Assembly: GCA_022822325.1 (NCBI GenBank)
Contig: JAJEBW010000020.1
Coordinates: 37,818 to 101,817 of the forward strand
Source: Gemmatimonadota bacterium
GTDB taxonomy: Bacteria; Gemmatimonadota; Gemmatimonadetes; Longimicrobiales; Gaopeijiaceae
Direction: 5' to 3'
Length of the DNA: 64,000 nucleotides
Below the pieces are notes generated by a model that was not told the DNA's origin, did no database searches, and saw nothing but the letters and a program-made list of their open reading frames with translations. Position 1 is the first letter of the stretch. The number at the start of each line of letters is the position of its first letter. Below are positions 24,072 through 33,254 of this stretch, in pieces. A program made the position numbers and the translations under genes.

Positions 24072-25991
24072 TCAGCCATTGCCCGCACCCGCTCCCGGCA
24101 CTGCCGCAGCCCCCTCCCAATCCGGATCGGCCACCCCCGTCACCACGCCCGTCGCCGGATCCGCACGGATTCCATGAATCCTGCCAAAGGCTCCCTCGCG
24201 CTCCTCTTCCTCCACCTCCAGCCCCCACGATTCGATCTCGGCGATCACCTCCGGCGCCCACCCGATCCCCGGGGAAGTCTCGGCGGCGATCCCTCCCGCA
24301 ATCGGATGCACCCTCGGGGCCGCCAGCGCCTCGGGAAGATCCATTCCGTCATCCACAACGCGCACAACGGCTTGCACCACAGCCGAAATGATCCGCGCAC
24401 CGCCCGCCGCGCCGAGCACGAGCACTGGTTCGCCATCCCGCAGCACCATCAACGGCGAGATGCTGGACCGCGCCCGCTCGCCCGGTTCCATGTAGCCCAG
24501 GTAACCGCCCAGCGTCGCCGCGTAGAGGAATCCCAGCCCGGGAGTCGCGACCTTCGACCCAAGATTGGGACCGATCGTCTGCGTGAGCGCCACAAACATG
24601 CCCTTGCCATCGGCGGTCGAGAGGTGGGTCGTATGACTATTGGAGGAAGCGTCGGGCTGGTCGTTGCGGCCGGGAACTCTCCCCAGCGACGGCTGCCGCT
24701 GCCCTCCCGGCGCGCCTGCGGCGGCGGACGCCGGGGGCGTGACGCCGCTGAACCCGGCCACCACTTCGGCTCGCGCGGGAGCCGTTCCGGTTGCGGCCGC
24801 CATCGGCGAGGCGCCATTCGGCACGGCGGCGGGCGCCGCAATGGCCACCCGCGCCGCATCGGGCACCTCGATCCCGGCCGCGATCTCGGCCGCCCACGTC
24901 TTGTCGGTCATGAAGGCCAGCCTGGCGGCGCGGCGGCCATTTTCGTCCGGCCGGGCCCGCTCCTCGAAGGCCCTCGCGATTGCCGTCCCGACCAGCGCGG
25001 CCCAACTGTCGTCGTCGAGCTCGGCCAGATCGAAGTGCTCCAGGATGTGGAGAATCCCGATCGTGACCGCGCCCGAGGCCGGAACATCCGTTCCCACCAA
25101 CTCGAAGCCGCGGTAGCTGCCGCGCACGACCGGCGCCTCCACCGCCTCGTAGTCGGCCAGCGCGGCCGCGGTGACCGCGCCCCCGCGCTCCTCCATGTCG
25201 GCCACGATCCGCGCGGCGATCTCGCCGCGGTAGAAGGCGTCCTCTCCACCCTCGGCAATGAGTCGCAGGGTGGCCGCAAGATCGGGCTGCGCGAAGATCT
25301 CTCCCGCTGCCCGGCTCTCGCCCGAGGAGTTCAGGAAGTGGGCGCTGGAGCCCTCGAACTCGGCGAGCTGGTCGCGTCCGGCGCGGTGCCGCGCGGCCTC
25401 GCCGGGGAGGAGCGCGAACCCCTCTTCGGCCAGCGCGATCGCGGGCGCCATCACCTGAGCCAGCGACATGGTTCCGTGCTCGCGCAGCAGCCTTGCCAGC
25501 CCCGCCACCGCCCCCGGCACCCCCACCGTCGGGTACCCGTAGGACGCTTGCGGCGCGGTCTCGGGATCGTAGCTCGCGGGCGCCTGGGTGGTCGCGTCGA
25601 TTCCGGCCACGCTCCCGTCGGGGCGGCGAATCAGAATCTGGGTACGGCCGCCAATGCTGTTCATCGACGGCTCCACGACCGACACGGCAAAGGCCGCCGC
25701 CACCGCCGCATCGGCCGCGTTCCCGCCCGCGCGCAAAATCATCGCTCCGGCCTCCGCCGCCAACGGCTGCGCGGCCACCACCACCCCCTCCTCCGACGAC
25801 GCCACCTGCGGCGGGGCCGCCTCCCCTTCCCCACTCCGCCCACGTGGCTCCGGCCCTGCGCACCCGGCGACGAACGCGAGCGCAACCGCCAGCCTTCCCC
25901 CGCTCCACATCATGCGTCCCCGGTCGCGAATCCCCCGAATCCTCGTCTTCCGGCCGCTCGTCTCTCGACCGCTCGTCTTCGGCTTGCTCAT
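24072..25991 (-). CDS. ggt: Gamma-glutamyltransferase, lipoprotein
   Basis: 639 residues of an autoprocessing Ntn hydrolase that cleaves gamma-glutamyl bonds such as those of glutathione. The small-subunit nucleophile is Thr454 in SNSHTTHLST. The later PLMVLRDGEPVLVLGAAGGARI carries the family Gly-Gly motif. A basic leader of about 28 residues, encoded by three 15-bp repeats, precedes the lipoprotein signal (LAVALAFVAGC, Cys44). The ATG at 25991 has AAGGAG nine bases upstream. ATG codons at 25913 and 25910 would give a conventional lipoprotein signal peptide. A Pro/Ala-rich linker precedes the cleavage site. Confidence 0.9.
   Translation of the reverse strand: MSKPKTSGRETSGRKTRIRGIRDRGRMMWSGGRLAVALAFVAGCAGPEPRGRSGEGEAAPPQVASSEEGVVVAAQPLAAEAGAMILRAGGNAADAAVAAAFAVSVVEPSMNSIGGRTQILIRRPDGSVAGIDATTQAPASYDPETAPQASYGYPTVGVPGAVAGLARLLREHGTMSLAQVMAPAIALAEEGFALLPGEAARHRAGRDQLAEFEGSSAHFLNSSGESRAAGEIFAQPDLAATLRLIAEGGEDAFYRGEIAARIVADMEERGGAVTAAALADYEAVEAPVVRGSYRGFELVGTDVPASGAVTIGILHILEHFDLAELDDDSWAALVGTAIARAFEERARPDENGRRAARLAFMTDKTWAAEIAAGIEVPDAARVAIAAPAAVPNGASPMAAATGTAPARAEVVAGFSGVTPPASAAAGAPGGQRQPSLGRVPGRNDQPDASSNSHTTHLSTADGKGMFVALTQTIGPNLGSKVATPGLGFLYAATLGGYLGYMEPGERARSSISPLMVLRDGEPVLVLGAAGGARIISAVVQAVVRVVDDGMDLPEALAAPRVHPIAGGIAAETSPGIGWAPEVIAEIESWGLEVEEEEREGAFGRIHGIRADPATGVVTGVADPDWEGAAAVPGAGAGNG
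25943..25987. repeat. Tandem 15-bp repeat, three copies
   Basis: Units 25943-25957, 25958-25972 and 25973-25987 share the core TCGTCT..C.G..CGC. They encode the KTSGRETSGRKT-type leader of the gamma-glutamyltransferase. The period keeps the reading frame. Confidence 0.8.
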
Positions 25992-26064
25992 CTGTGTCAT
26001 CTCCTTCAGTCTGCCGCTCCAGGCGCATTCTCAAGGCTGCGCTCTCGGGATGCGGCGCGGAATC

Positions 26065-27057
26065 TCACTCCCAGCTTCTGAAATACTGCGCCATCCAGGC
26101 AAATCCGGCCGGCAGATTCCGCCCCCGGAGCGCCACCCGCGTCCCGAACTCCAACTGGCCCGATCCGACAGTATAGAGGAGCGAGGGTTGAAGCTGCACG
26201 AGTTCGCGCTGAAATGTCGGGATCCGAATCCCCTCGGTGACCCCCGGCGCGCCGTCCCACCCATCGATCGCGAGCCGCAGCCCCAGCGGACCGATCGCGC
26301 CGCCAAGCTGCGCCTGGAAGAAGAGTTCGTTGCCGAAGTCCTTGTGGGATTCGCGGTTCTCCTCGCGCCAACGGTAACCGGCCCACCCGGAGAGGTAGAG
26401 CGAACGCGGCCAGAAGGAATGGCCCAACTCGGCCAGCAGCTCCCAATCGCGCTGACCGTCGCCCAGCGGAATGACCTCGGCATCGACCTCGAAGTCGCCG
26501 ATCGGGAGCTTGACGCCGCCGCGAAGCGCGAAGGGAAGTCCGGGGAACCAGCGGGCCAGCGGCGCGGTCCGAAGCCAGATGCGCGCGTCGCCGGGGCCGG
26601 ACGAGGTGCGAGGACCGACGATGTCGTCGTAGCGGAGACGGTGCGCCGAGAGCTGCACCCAGAGATCGAGGGTGGGAAGAAGGCCGACCGCGGTGGTCGC
26701 GAAGGTGGAGGTGGCCACCGCATGTCCCCGCGCGAAGAAGGGCCGCCGGTCGCCCCCGCTGCCGAAGTGTTCGCGCGTGTCCTGGTGGTAGAGCGCCAGA
26801 GAGATCCAGCCCTGGCCGGGCGGTTCCACCCACTGAGCGGTCGCCGGTGGGGACGGGGCGGCCAGCGCGATCGCGAATCCGGCAAGGATCCCGGCAACCC
26901 GTGGGCAAACTCCGAGCCGCACGATCCAGGGACGGTCCACGGTCGCGACGAGGCCACTGCGCCCGGGTGCGGGAGCGGGTCGCGGGCCGGAGATCCGCCG
27001 CGCGGGAGCGGGTGGCCGGCCAGCCGGCGACGGATGACCCGGCAGGGACGGAATCAT
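26065..27057 (-). CDS. Outer-membrane beta-barrel-like protein, function unknown
   Basis: About 330 residues. A hydrophobic signal-like stretch (VAGILAGFAIALAAPSPPATAQ) ends about 80 residues from the chosen start. The rest is rich in alternating hydrophobic/aromatic strands (GWISLALYHQDTREHFG, ALRGGVKLPIGDFEVD, SLYLSGWAGYRWREEN) and ends FAWMAQYFRSW, a pattern of outer-membrane barrels of the transporter/MetA-like type. The ATG at 27057 overlaps the upstream stop as ATGA. A GTG at 26940 would give a shorter, more conventional signal peptide. It is coupled to the DUF3179 gene. Confidence 0.65.
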   Translation of the reverse strand: MIPSLPGHPSPAGRPPAPARRISGPRPAPAPGRSGLVATVDRPWIVRLGVCPRVAGILAGFAIALAAPSPPATAQWVEPPGQGWISLALYHQDTREHFGSGGDRRPFFARGHAVATSTFATTAVGLLPTLDLWVQLSAHRLRYDDIVGPRTSSGPGDARIWLRTAPLARWFPGLPFALRGGVKLPIGDFEVDAEVIPLGDGQRDWELLAELGHSFWPRSLYLSGWAGYRWREENRESHKDFGNELFFQAQLGGAIGPLGLRLAIDGWDGAPGVTEGIRIPTFQRELVQLQPSLLYTVGSGQLEFGTRVALRGRNLPAGFAWMAQYFRSWE

Positions 27058-28184
27058 TCCAGGACGAGCTCGGTTCCGGGATGAAAGGCCGCCCACGCCT
27101 GCCAGAAGGCCACATAGGCTTCCGGGATGATCGGCAACCGCGCGCCCGTCAGGGGGCCGTGGGTGGCCAGACCGGTCACCGTCCAGCGCGATCCGGTCTC
27201 CTTGTCCACGATCGCGTCCTCATCCACCGCGAGGGTCAGCCGGCGCCCATTCGCGACCGGACGCACCGCCACCGCCGCAACTCGAGAGCGATCCCAGAGC
27301 AGGACCGCGTCGGCCCCCCGGTAGCGGAAATCGGTCGCCCAGAGCGCTCCCCTCGCCTCCAGAGCATGAAAGGGGAAGGCAAGAGGCGGCTCGGCGCCCG
27401 AACCGGCCGCACCCCCCGAACCCGGCAGACCCAGCACGCGCTCCTTCGGCAGCCGCCGGGTGTCGCTGCGTGGAATCGGGAATCCGAGATAGTCGGGGTT
27501 GCTCGGATCCTCGTAGAAGGAACCGTAGGGATTGATCCGGTAGGAGACATGGTCCGCCGGGTCGGCGGCAACGACCCCGGACTCGGGATGAAGCGCGCGC
27601 CAACCGTCCCAGCGCATCTCAACCAGCGGATGACGATCCAGCGCCTGGCCCTCGCGCGGACCACAGGCGGCCTCGCCCCGCATCTGCGGCCACAGCGAAT
27701 CGTCGGCGTTGCGATCGTACATGATCAGGTTGGCCTGGAAGAGGAGCCCGGAGACGCCGAACTCCACCCCGGCGAGGGGGCCGCGATCGAAGGCGAGCGC
27801 CGAACCGGTGAGGGGACAGTAGGTGACCGCGATGCGTTGGCCGCCGCGCGTTAGGTTGACGATCTCGTGACGATACATGATGTTGTGCGGAATCGCGATC
27901 CACTCGCCGCCGATCTCCACGCCGATTACCCGGTCGGGATCGCTCAGGTAGCCGGTGACCGCAACGTCGCCGGGCGGCGCCAGCGCCGGATCGCTCAGCG
28001 CCGGAATTCCGTCGCGCCCCACCCCGCCGTCGGCCAGGAAGGCGCGGTCCAGGAGTCCGCAGTCGAGTTCGGAGGTGGCGGTGGGGAGCCCGGATTGCGA
28101 ACAGGCCGCCGCCAGAGAGGCCGCCGTCCAAAGGCCCAGTCGCCCGAATCCCGTTCGCCTGAATCCCGTTCGCCTGGAGCTCAT
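27054..28184 (-). CDS. DUF3179 domain lipoprotein
   Basis: 376 residues with a lipobox-like leader (LWTAASLAAAC, Cys near 27). DUF3179 features are clear: PHNIMYRHEIVN, VTYCPLTGSALAFDR with its conserved Cys, FGVSGLLFQANLIMYDR and a DSLWPQM segment, then HPESGVV and RINPYGSFYEDP. The family is widespread in exported proteins of environmental bacteria and has no established function. The ATG at 28184 lacks a strong ribosome binding site, and an upstream in-frame start exists. The N-terminus contains a 15-bp tandem repeat. It is coupled to the barrel gene by an ATGA overlap. Confidence 0.85.
   Translation of the reverse strand: MSSRRTGFRRTGFGRLGLWTAASLAAACSQSGLPTATSELDCGLLDRAFLADGGVGRDGIPALSDPALAPPGDVAVTGYLSDPDRVIGVEIGGEWIAIPHNIMYRHEIVNLTRGGQRIAVTYCPLTGSALAFDRGPLAGVEFGVSGLLFQANLIMYDRNADDSLWPQMRGEAACGPREGQALDRHPLVEMRWDGWRALHPESGVVAADPADHVSYRINPYGSFYEDPSNPDYLGFPIPRSDTRRLPKERVLGLPGSGGAAGSGAEPPLAFPFHALEARGALWATDFRYRGADAVLLWDRSRVAAVAVRPVANGRRLTLAVDEDAIVDKETGSRWTVTGLATHGPLTGARLPIIPEAYVAFWQAWAAFHPGTELVLE
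28140..28184. repeat. Tandem 15-bp repeat, three copies, in DUF3179 N-terminus
   Basis: Units 28140-28154, 28155-28169 and 28170-28184 (TCGCC.GAATCCCGT type, the third diverged) encode RRTGFRRTGFGRLG in the reverse direction. The same GAATCCCGT core recurs in the thiolase leader near 4690. Confidence 0.8.
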
Positions 28185-28249
28185 TCGACAAGTCCCATTC
28201 GCTTCCGGTTCCTTTTCCCTTGATTCCCCCGTTGCCCGAGGCACGCCCC

Positions 28250-30058
28250 ATGAAGAGAAGCGCCGAACGGTTGCGCCGCGAACTCCGCCGCATCGACGGC
28301 CGCCCCTATCCGGCCTATCGCGATCTGCGCGGTCGTTGGTCGCTGCCCCAATTCACCCTCGATATCCGGCGCGTGCAAGGCGATCCCTTCGCGGCGCCGA
28401 GCCGGGTGGCGGTGATTCTGAATCCGGACCGGGCCGGTTTCGCTCCCGATCTGATCCGAAGTCGATCGCGACGCACCGGTGTGGCCTGCCTCCTGGCGAG
28501 AAGCCTTGCCGCGCAGGCGGAGGGGTCGGGGGGAAGGAAGACGGGGCCGCGGCGCGGGGACCGGACAGTGCGTGGGGGGCGGGGACGCGGGGGGCCGGGT
28601 CGGCGCGCGCGGGTGACGGGAAGCGGGCGCAGCGGCGAGATCCGGGTGGCCGATCCGGGGCAGGTCGTGCTTCCGAACACCACGGTGCAGATTGCGGCGG
28701 ATGGCACGGTGGAGGCGCGGTTTTCCGTCGGGCTGCCCGCCGCCGGACGCCGAATTCTGGGCCGGCAGGCGGAAAGGCTGCTCCTGGAGCAGGTGCCCGC
28801 GCTCGTCGCCGGCTCCCTGGTCGCTCGCGCTCACGGCTCGGATGCCCTGCGCGCTCACGCCGAGGTGAATGAGGACGCGGACCATCTGCGCGGCCAGCTC
28901 GCCGAGCGGGGACTGATCTCGTTCATCGCCAATGGAGCGGTGCTGCCGCGGCGAAGCGGCGTGGACGACCGTCCCCTTGCCGCCGGCGCCGCCATACCCT
29001 TCGCCGCGCCGCAACCGCTGGAGGTCGTGCTGAAGCGGGCGAATGGTCCGCCGCTGGCCGGAATGGGGATCCCGCGCGGGGTGACGCTTCTGGTCGGCGG
29101 GGGCTACCACGGCAAGTCCACCGTGCTGAACGCGGTCGCGCGCGGCGTCTGGAATCACCGCCCGGGCGATGGCCGCGAGTGCGTCGTCACCGATCCGACC
29201 GCCACCCGCATTCAGGCCGAGGATGGCCGGGCGGTCGCGGGGGTGGACATCTCGCCCTTCATCGGCAGGCTCCCCGGCGGGCACGACACCACGCGCTTCT
29301 CCACCGCAAACGCCTCGGGATCGACCAGTCAGGCGGCCGCGATCATCGAGGCGCTGGAGGCGGGAGCGCGCGCGCTGCTGATCGACGAGGACACCGCCGC
29401 GACCAACTTCATGATCCGGGACCGGCGCATGCAGGCGCTGGTGCGCGACGAGGACGAACCGATCACGCCGCTGATCGACCGGGTGCGAAGCCTGCGCCGC
29501 GACGCCGGAGTGAGCAGTCTGCTCGTGATCGGGGGGTCGGGGGACTACCTGGATGTGGCCGACCGGGTGATCGGGATGGTGCGCTACGAGCCGCGCGACC
29601 TGACGCATGAGGCGCGGGCCGTGGCGCGCGACAATCCCACCGGACGAAGGTCGCGGGAGGGGGCGGCGGGGTGGCCGGAGCGGCATCGGTGGCCGGATCC
29701 ATCGTCGATTCGTCCCGGTCGCGGCCGCCGCGCAGTGCATATCCGGGTTCGCGGCCGTGGCGAGATCGAGATCGGGACGACGCAGCTCGACCTGGGCGGA
29801 GTGCGCCAGATCGTCTCGACCGCGCAGGCGCGCGCCGTGGCGAGGGCGGTGGTGCGGGGACGGGCTTTCATGGGGCGGGGGCGGGCGGTGGAGGATGTGC
29901 TGAACGAGCTGGAGGCGCTCCTGGAAGGCGGCAACCTCGACGCCCTCGACCCGGAGCGGACCGGCGAACTCGCGCTTCCCCGCCGACAGGAGATCGCCGC
30001 GGCGCTGTCCCGGCTCCGCACCCTGACGCTGCTCCGACCCGGCCGATCCGCGCCCTGA
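28250..30058 (+). CDS. Predicted ABC-class ATPase (PF09818 type)
   Basis: 602 residues. The order of segments matches the PF09818 predicted ATPases: N-terminal LRRIDGRPYPAYRDLRG, a central GMGIPRGVTLLVGGGYHGKST Walker A (GGGYHGKST), then DISPFIGRLPGG, SGSTSQAAAIIEALEAGA (signature-like) and LLIDEDTAATNFMIRD (Walker B). The LVIGGSGDYLDVADRVI segment follows. The middle contains an unusually Arg/Gly-rich insert (about residues 90-125). Family function is unproven. Start ATG at 28250. It diverges from the DUF3179 gene. Confidence 0.88.
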   Translation: MKRSAERLRRELRRIDGRPYPAYRDLRGRWSLPQFTLDIRRVQGDPFAAPSRVAVILNPDRAGFAPDLIRSRSRRTGVACLLARSLAAQAEGSGGRKTGPRRGDRTVRGGRGRGGPGRRARVTGSGRSGEIRVADPGQVVLPNTTVQIAADGTVEARFSVGLPAAGRRILGRQAERLLLEQVPALVAGSLVARAHGSDALRAHAEVNEDADHLRGQLAERGLISFIANGAVLPRRSGVDDRPLAAGAAIPFAAPQPLEVVLKRANGPPLAGMGIPRGVTLLVGGGYHGKSTVLNAVARGVWNHRPGDGRECVVTDPTATRIQAEDGRAVAGVDISPFIGRLPGGHDTTRFSTANASGSTSQAAAIIEALEAGARALLIDEDTAATNFMIRDRRMQALVRDEDEPITPLIDRVRSLRRDAGVSSLLVIGGSGDYLDVADRVIGMVRYEPRDLTHEARAVARDNPTGRRSREGAAGWPERHRWPDPSSIRPGRGRRAVHIRVRGRGEIEIGTTQLDLGGVRQIVSTAQARAVARAVVRGRAFMGRGRAVEDVLNELEALLEGGNLDALDPERTGELALPRRQEIAAALSRLRTLTLLRPGRSAP

Positions 30059-30322
30059 TCTCGTCGAACGGCCAGTTGCAATCCCGGCCCGGCAATCGCA
30101 CCGGACCTTCCGCCCCCCCATCGCCGTGCGAACGCAAGCCCCCGGCGCCGCTCCCTCCCGTTCAGGCGTCCCGCCTCAAATCATCCGTTGCGCGGGCAGG
30201 CGTCACGCGTCGGGACAACCATGCGGTCCCCTTTGGTTGCGCACGCGGTTGGCGCGAGAAATGGGGGCTCGCCGGGGCGCATCCTCTTCCATCTTCGCGC
30301 GGGCGGGCGGTATCTTGCCAGC
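30059..30322. other. Intergenic region upstream of DtxR-family gene
   Basis: 264 bp with no gene. It should contain the promoter and possible metal-regulator operator for the DtxR-family gene, but I see no convincing inverted repeat of the DtxR/MntR type. Confidence 0.4.
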
Positions 30323-31030
30323 ATGAAGTCAGAAGGCTTTTCGCGCTCCGTCGAGGACTACCTCAAGGCGATCTATGTCGTCAACGAGCGGGGCGGCGCT
30401 GCGGGGACCAGCCAGTTGGCGGACTGGCTCGAGGTGCAGCCGGCATCGGTCAGCGGGATGGTGCGGCGGTTGGCGGAGGAGGGTCTGGTGCAGCACGAGC
30501 CCTACCGCGGCGTTCGTCTGACCGGGCGGGGGAGCCGGGAGGCGCTCCGAATTCTGCGGCGCCACCGGGTGATCGAATCCTACCTGGTGTGGCGGCTGGG
30601 CTACAGTTGGGACAATGTGCACGCGCAGGCCGAACGGCTGGAGCACGCGGCCACCGACGAGTTGGTGGACCGCATGGACGACGCGATGGGCAATCCCCCG
30701 ACCGATCCGCATGGCGCGCCCATCCCCACGCGCAGCGGCGAGATCGACGCCACCCGCTACCCGCGCCTCGACGAGGTGGCGAACGACACGCATTTCCGGG
30801 TCCGCAGCGTCTCCGATCACGATCCCGAACGGCTGCGCCACTTCGCGTCCGTGGGACTGGTGCCGGGTGCACGGGGCGTGGTGAGGCGCAAAGGGAGCGA
30901 TCCCGGTGCGGTGGTGGTGGTAGGGGAAACGGAAGGGATTGAATCGCCGGACGCGGCCGTTGAGGTCACGCTCGCGCCCGAGGTGGCCCGGCGCGTTGCG
31001 GTCGAGGTGATTCGGGTGCGGAGGGACTGA
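30323..31030 (+). CDS. DtxR/MntR family metal-dependent transcriptional regulator
   Basis: 235 residues. The N-terminal winged helix has SVEDYLKAIYVVNERGG, TSQLADWLEVQPASVSGMVRRL (recognition helix region) and GLVQHEPYRGVRLTGRG. The metal-binding dimerisation domain follows with LRRHRVIESYLVWRLGYSWDNVHAQAERLEHA, where His and Glu ligands are in the family positions, then DPHGAPIPT. A C-terminal FeoA/SH3-like domain is present (about 160-235). It represses iron or manganese genes when metal-loaded. No target transporter lies nearby. Confidence 0.9.
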   Translation: MKSEGFSRSVEDYLKAIYVVNERGGAAGTSQLADWLEVQPASVSGMVRRLAEEGLVQHEPYRGVRLTGRGSREALRILRRHRVIESYLVWRLGYSWDNVHAQAERLEHAATDELVDRMDDAMGNPPTDPHGAPIPTRSGEIDATRYPRLDEVANDTHFRVRSVSDHDPERLRHFASVGLVPGARGVVRRKGSDPGAVVVVGETEGIESPDAAVEVTLAPEVARRVAVEVIRVRRD

Positions 31031-31273
31031 TTGCGTACTGGCGCAAAACAGGGTTAGCATCCAGCGGGTCAGCGCTGAGAACCGATCTCGCATCCTGGGA
31101 ATCGAATCTGTGCCATCGCCCACGTGAAAGTACCCGAAGCCGTTCCATCGGTCAGACCGAAACAATCCGAAAGGCCACCGAAAAACGCGTCGGGATGGCC
31201 TCCGCTATCGGCAACCCAGTGGATGGCCTCGTGACTAACGGAATAGAGTAATAGGGGATCATCGTTGGAACGA
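31031..31273. other. Intergenic region of reduced GC; possible decayed coding sequence
   Basis: 243 bp between a DtxR-family gene and a small exported-protein gene, visibly richer in A/T. On the minus strand a frame different from the upstream gene reads SNDDPLLLYSVSHEAIHW..., which could be the frameshifted continuation of the 31274-31627 gene. I could not establish a complete gene. Confidence 0.35.
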
Positions 31274-31627
31274 TTACCCAAATACCTCCGGTTCAGGGAT
31301 GGTCCCGCCGACCCGAACAACCCTGCCTGACGGCCATCGCCAAACGAACGTGCGGCCCAACACCACGCGACCGTCAGGACGGGGTGGAATGTCATCAACC
31401 CATTCCCAGTCGCCGTGCCACCGACTGCTAGCCGCGGTCGAGAGGCCGTCTTGCGCCAAGTCAATCATTTCTGGACAACCATCAGAAGCATCTCGGTAGA
31501 AATCCAGTTGATCATACCAATGCCACAACCGACCGTCCGGGATTCGTTGCGCCCCAACGGCACGAATAATGATCGCGTCTGAAGCGCACAACCCCAGGAA
31601 CAACCACACCGTCTGCGCGATCCTCAT
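31274..31627 (-). CDS. Small exported protein, function unknown
   Basis: 117 residues with a signal peptide (MRIAQTVWLFLGLCASDAIIIRA). The mature part is Trp/Asp-rich (RLWHWYDQLDFYRDASDG, HGDWEWVDDIPPRPDG) without a known domain. Its ATG overlaps the stop of the upstream lipoprotein gene as ATGA, which supports translation. It ends abruptly at VFG, and coding-like sequence may continue in a shifted frame, so it could be a truncated version of a longer protein. The region has lower GC than its surroundings. Confidence 0.55.
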   Translation of the reverse strand: MRIAQTVWLFLGLCASDAIIIRAVGAQRIPDGRLWHWYDQLDFYRDASDGCPEMIDLAQDGLSTAASSRWHGDWEWVDDIPPRPDGRVVLGRTFVWRWPSGRVVRVGGTIPEPEVFG

Positions 31628-32034
31628 TTGGGCGGTCCTTCATCGGCCCTCGCTCTTAGTGACTCTGCCCGCTCCGCATCCGGACCAGAGAGCAGAATCT
31701 CCTGTGTCCGAGTCTGGACGGAATCACTTTGTGCCTCCATCCGTCCAAGCAGGATTTCCGTCTCCATCCGGTTCAGGCCCTGGGATCTGGCGAAGCGCCG
31801 GATTTCCGCGGCGTCGGTGTCGGGATGCCACGACCTCGTTTCACCGTGCGAGTAGATGGCCCCGGTCTCGGGGTCCATGAGCAGCGAGTGCACCGTCGTC
31901 TCCATCCCCTTGAGCTGTCCCAGTACCTCGTCGATACGCGTAGTGTCGGGAACGGCGTTTATTCCGCACCCCGCCAGCAGCACACCGCACGCGGCTACGT
32001 GCAATTTTCGAAATCCATGCCGTCCCTGGCTCAT
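31624..32034 (-). CDS. Small lipoprotein, function unknown
   Basis: 136 residues. The signal peptide ends in the lipobox GVLLAGC (Cys near 23). The mature chain is acidic and helical, with TTRIDEVLGQLKGMETTVHS and LNRMETEILLGRMEAQSDSV suggesting a coiled coil. The ATG at 32034 has GGAG six bases upstream. It is translationally coupled to the next small exported protein through an ATGA overlap. No function can be inferred. Confidence 0.68.
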   Translation of the reverse strand: MSQGRHGFRKLHVAACGVLLAGCGINAVPDTTRIDEVLGQLKGMETTVHSLLMDPETGAIYSHGETRSWHPDTDAAEIRRFARSQGLNRMETEILLGRMEAQSDSVQTRTQEILLSGPDAERAESLRARADEGPPK

Positions 32035-32153
32035 TGTCTTCTCCGTGAGGGGATTGCTTCTCATCAAGTTACTGGAAGAAAACGACGGGTGTCAACGTCG
32101 CCCAGAGGATCGTCAACTCCAGTCTGAACCCGAAGCCGCAGGCTGTCCACCCC

Positions 32154-33254
32154 TCACCCCTCCCCCACCCCGCACAAAGGCCCCTCCTCGCCCGGCCGCG
32201 CGCTCACGCGAATCCGCCTCCCCGTTCCGGTGCCGAACGACCCGGTGCCGCCCTCGCCGAAGACCGAGGGGATGTGGATCTCGCCGGATGGATTGAAGTT
32301 TCCCCCGCGAACCCAGTTCACCCAGTTGCGGTCGGTGGCCACGATCGCGATCTCGGCGCTTGCCCCCGCCGGCATTCCATCCTGGAGCGCGCCCACGATC
32401 TCGCCGACAAAGTCGTCTTGCAAGAGGCGGAAGAAGCCGTATTGGCGCGGGAAGACGACCTCGGTGTCCTGGTCGCCGATCGAGATTCCGAGCAGGTGAA
32501 GGGTGTCGGGCGCCTCGATCTCGCGGCCGACCAGCGCGTCCTTCAGCCCCTCGAAGCGGGCCTCGGAAAGGTAGGACCAACTGCCCTCGGCGGCCGTCCA
32601 TGCAAAGCGGTAGTTGGTGTCGGGCTCCATTCGGCAGCGGCCGTCCCGCTGGTCGAGCCCCCGGAGGACGAAGGCACCGGGGAGCCGGCTGACCGCGGCG
32701 AGGCGGCGGCCGTCGGGAAGGGCGATCTCCTGGGAAAGCGTCTCGCCGGGGGAAAAGGGCGAGGGCGTGATGCGGGCGCCGTAGCAGGACCCGAGACGCG
32801 TGCGGTAGTGGGTCGTAAGGGTGTCGCCGGGCGCAAGTCCGGGGAAGTAGAAGCACTCGCTGCCGTCTTCGCGCTCGGTCAGGCGGATTGTGCCCGAGGG
32901 CCCGGTGATCGAGACGACCGCACCGGGAACCGGTCTGGCGACTTCCCTGTTGAGGGTTCGCTGCAGATAGGCGAAGACGTCCAGGGTGGTTCCGGGACCC
33001 TCATGATCGAGCTCGACAACCAGGTTCGTCTGCGCGACGATCACATCGTCGGCCGCCGCGATCGTGACCTCGGTGAGCTCGCAGGACGCAACGCCCAGAA
33101 GCGCGACGAGAGCCGCAACACAGGCGCCAAACCAATGCACAAGACGCCGTCGCACAACCCGTCGCCCGCGACGATTTCCATGGCGGTTCGCGGAGGCGGC
33201 CCCGGGACAACGCGCCTTTGCACAACGCGCCTCCGAACAACGCGCCGCCCGCAT
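32154..33254 (-). CDS. DUF4249-like lipoprotein paired with TonB-dependent receptor
   Basis: 366 residues. A basic Cys/Arg-rich leader (encoded by 15-bp repeats) precedes a hydrophobic segment with lipobox-like ALLGVASC. The mature part is beta-rich, beginning with a VVELDHEG...AYLQRTLNREVARPVPGAVVSI pattern, then YRTRLGSCYGARITPSPFSPGE. This resembles DUF4249 proteins, which in Bacteroidota follow a TonB-dependent receptor gene as here. The ATG overlaps the receptor's stop as TGATG, implying coupled translation. The protein may cap the receptor or bind its ligand at the cell surface; this is inference from context. Confidence 0.68.
   Translation of the reverse strand: MRAARCSEARCAKARCPGAASANRHGNRRGRRVVRRRLVHWFGACVAALVALLGVASCELTEVTIAAADDVIVAQTNLVVELDHEGPGTTLDVFAYLQRTLNREVARPVPGAVVSITGPSGTIRLTEREDGSECFYFPGLAPGDTLTTHYRTRLGSCYGARITPSPFSPGETLSQEIALPDGRRLAAVSRLPGAFVLRGLDQRDGRCRMEPDTNYRFAWTAAEGSWSYLSEARFEGLKDALVGREIEAPDTLHLLGISIGDQDTEVVFPRQYGFFRLLQDDFVGEIVGALQDGMPAGASAEIAIVATDRNWVNWVRGGNFNPSGEIHIPSVFGEGGTGSFGTGTGRRIRVSARPGEEGPLCGVGEG
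33207..33251. repeat. Tandem 15-bp repeat, three copies, in leader of DUF4249-like gene
   Basis: Units 33207-33221, 33222-33236 and 33237-33251 all begin ACAACGCGCC. Read on the minus strand they encode RAARCSEARCAKARC immediately after the start codon. Confidence 0.88.
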
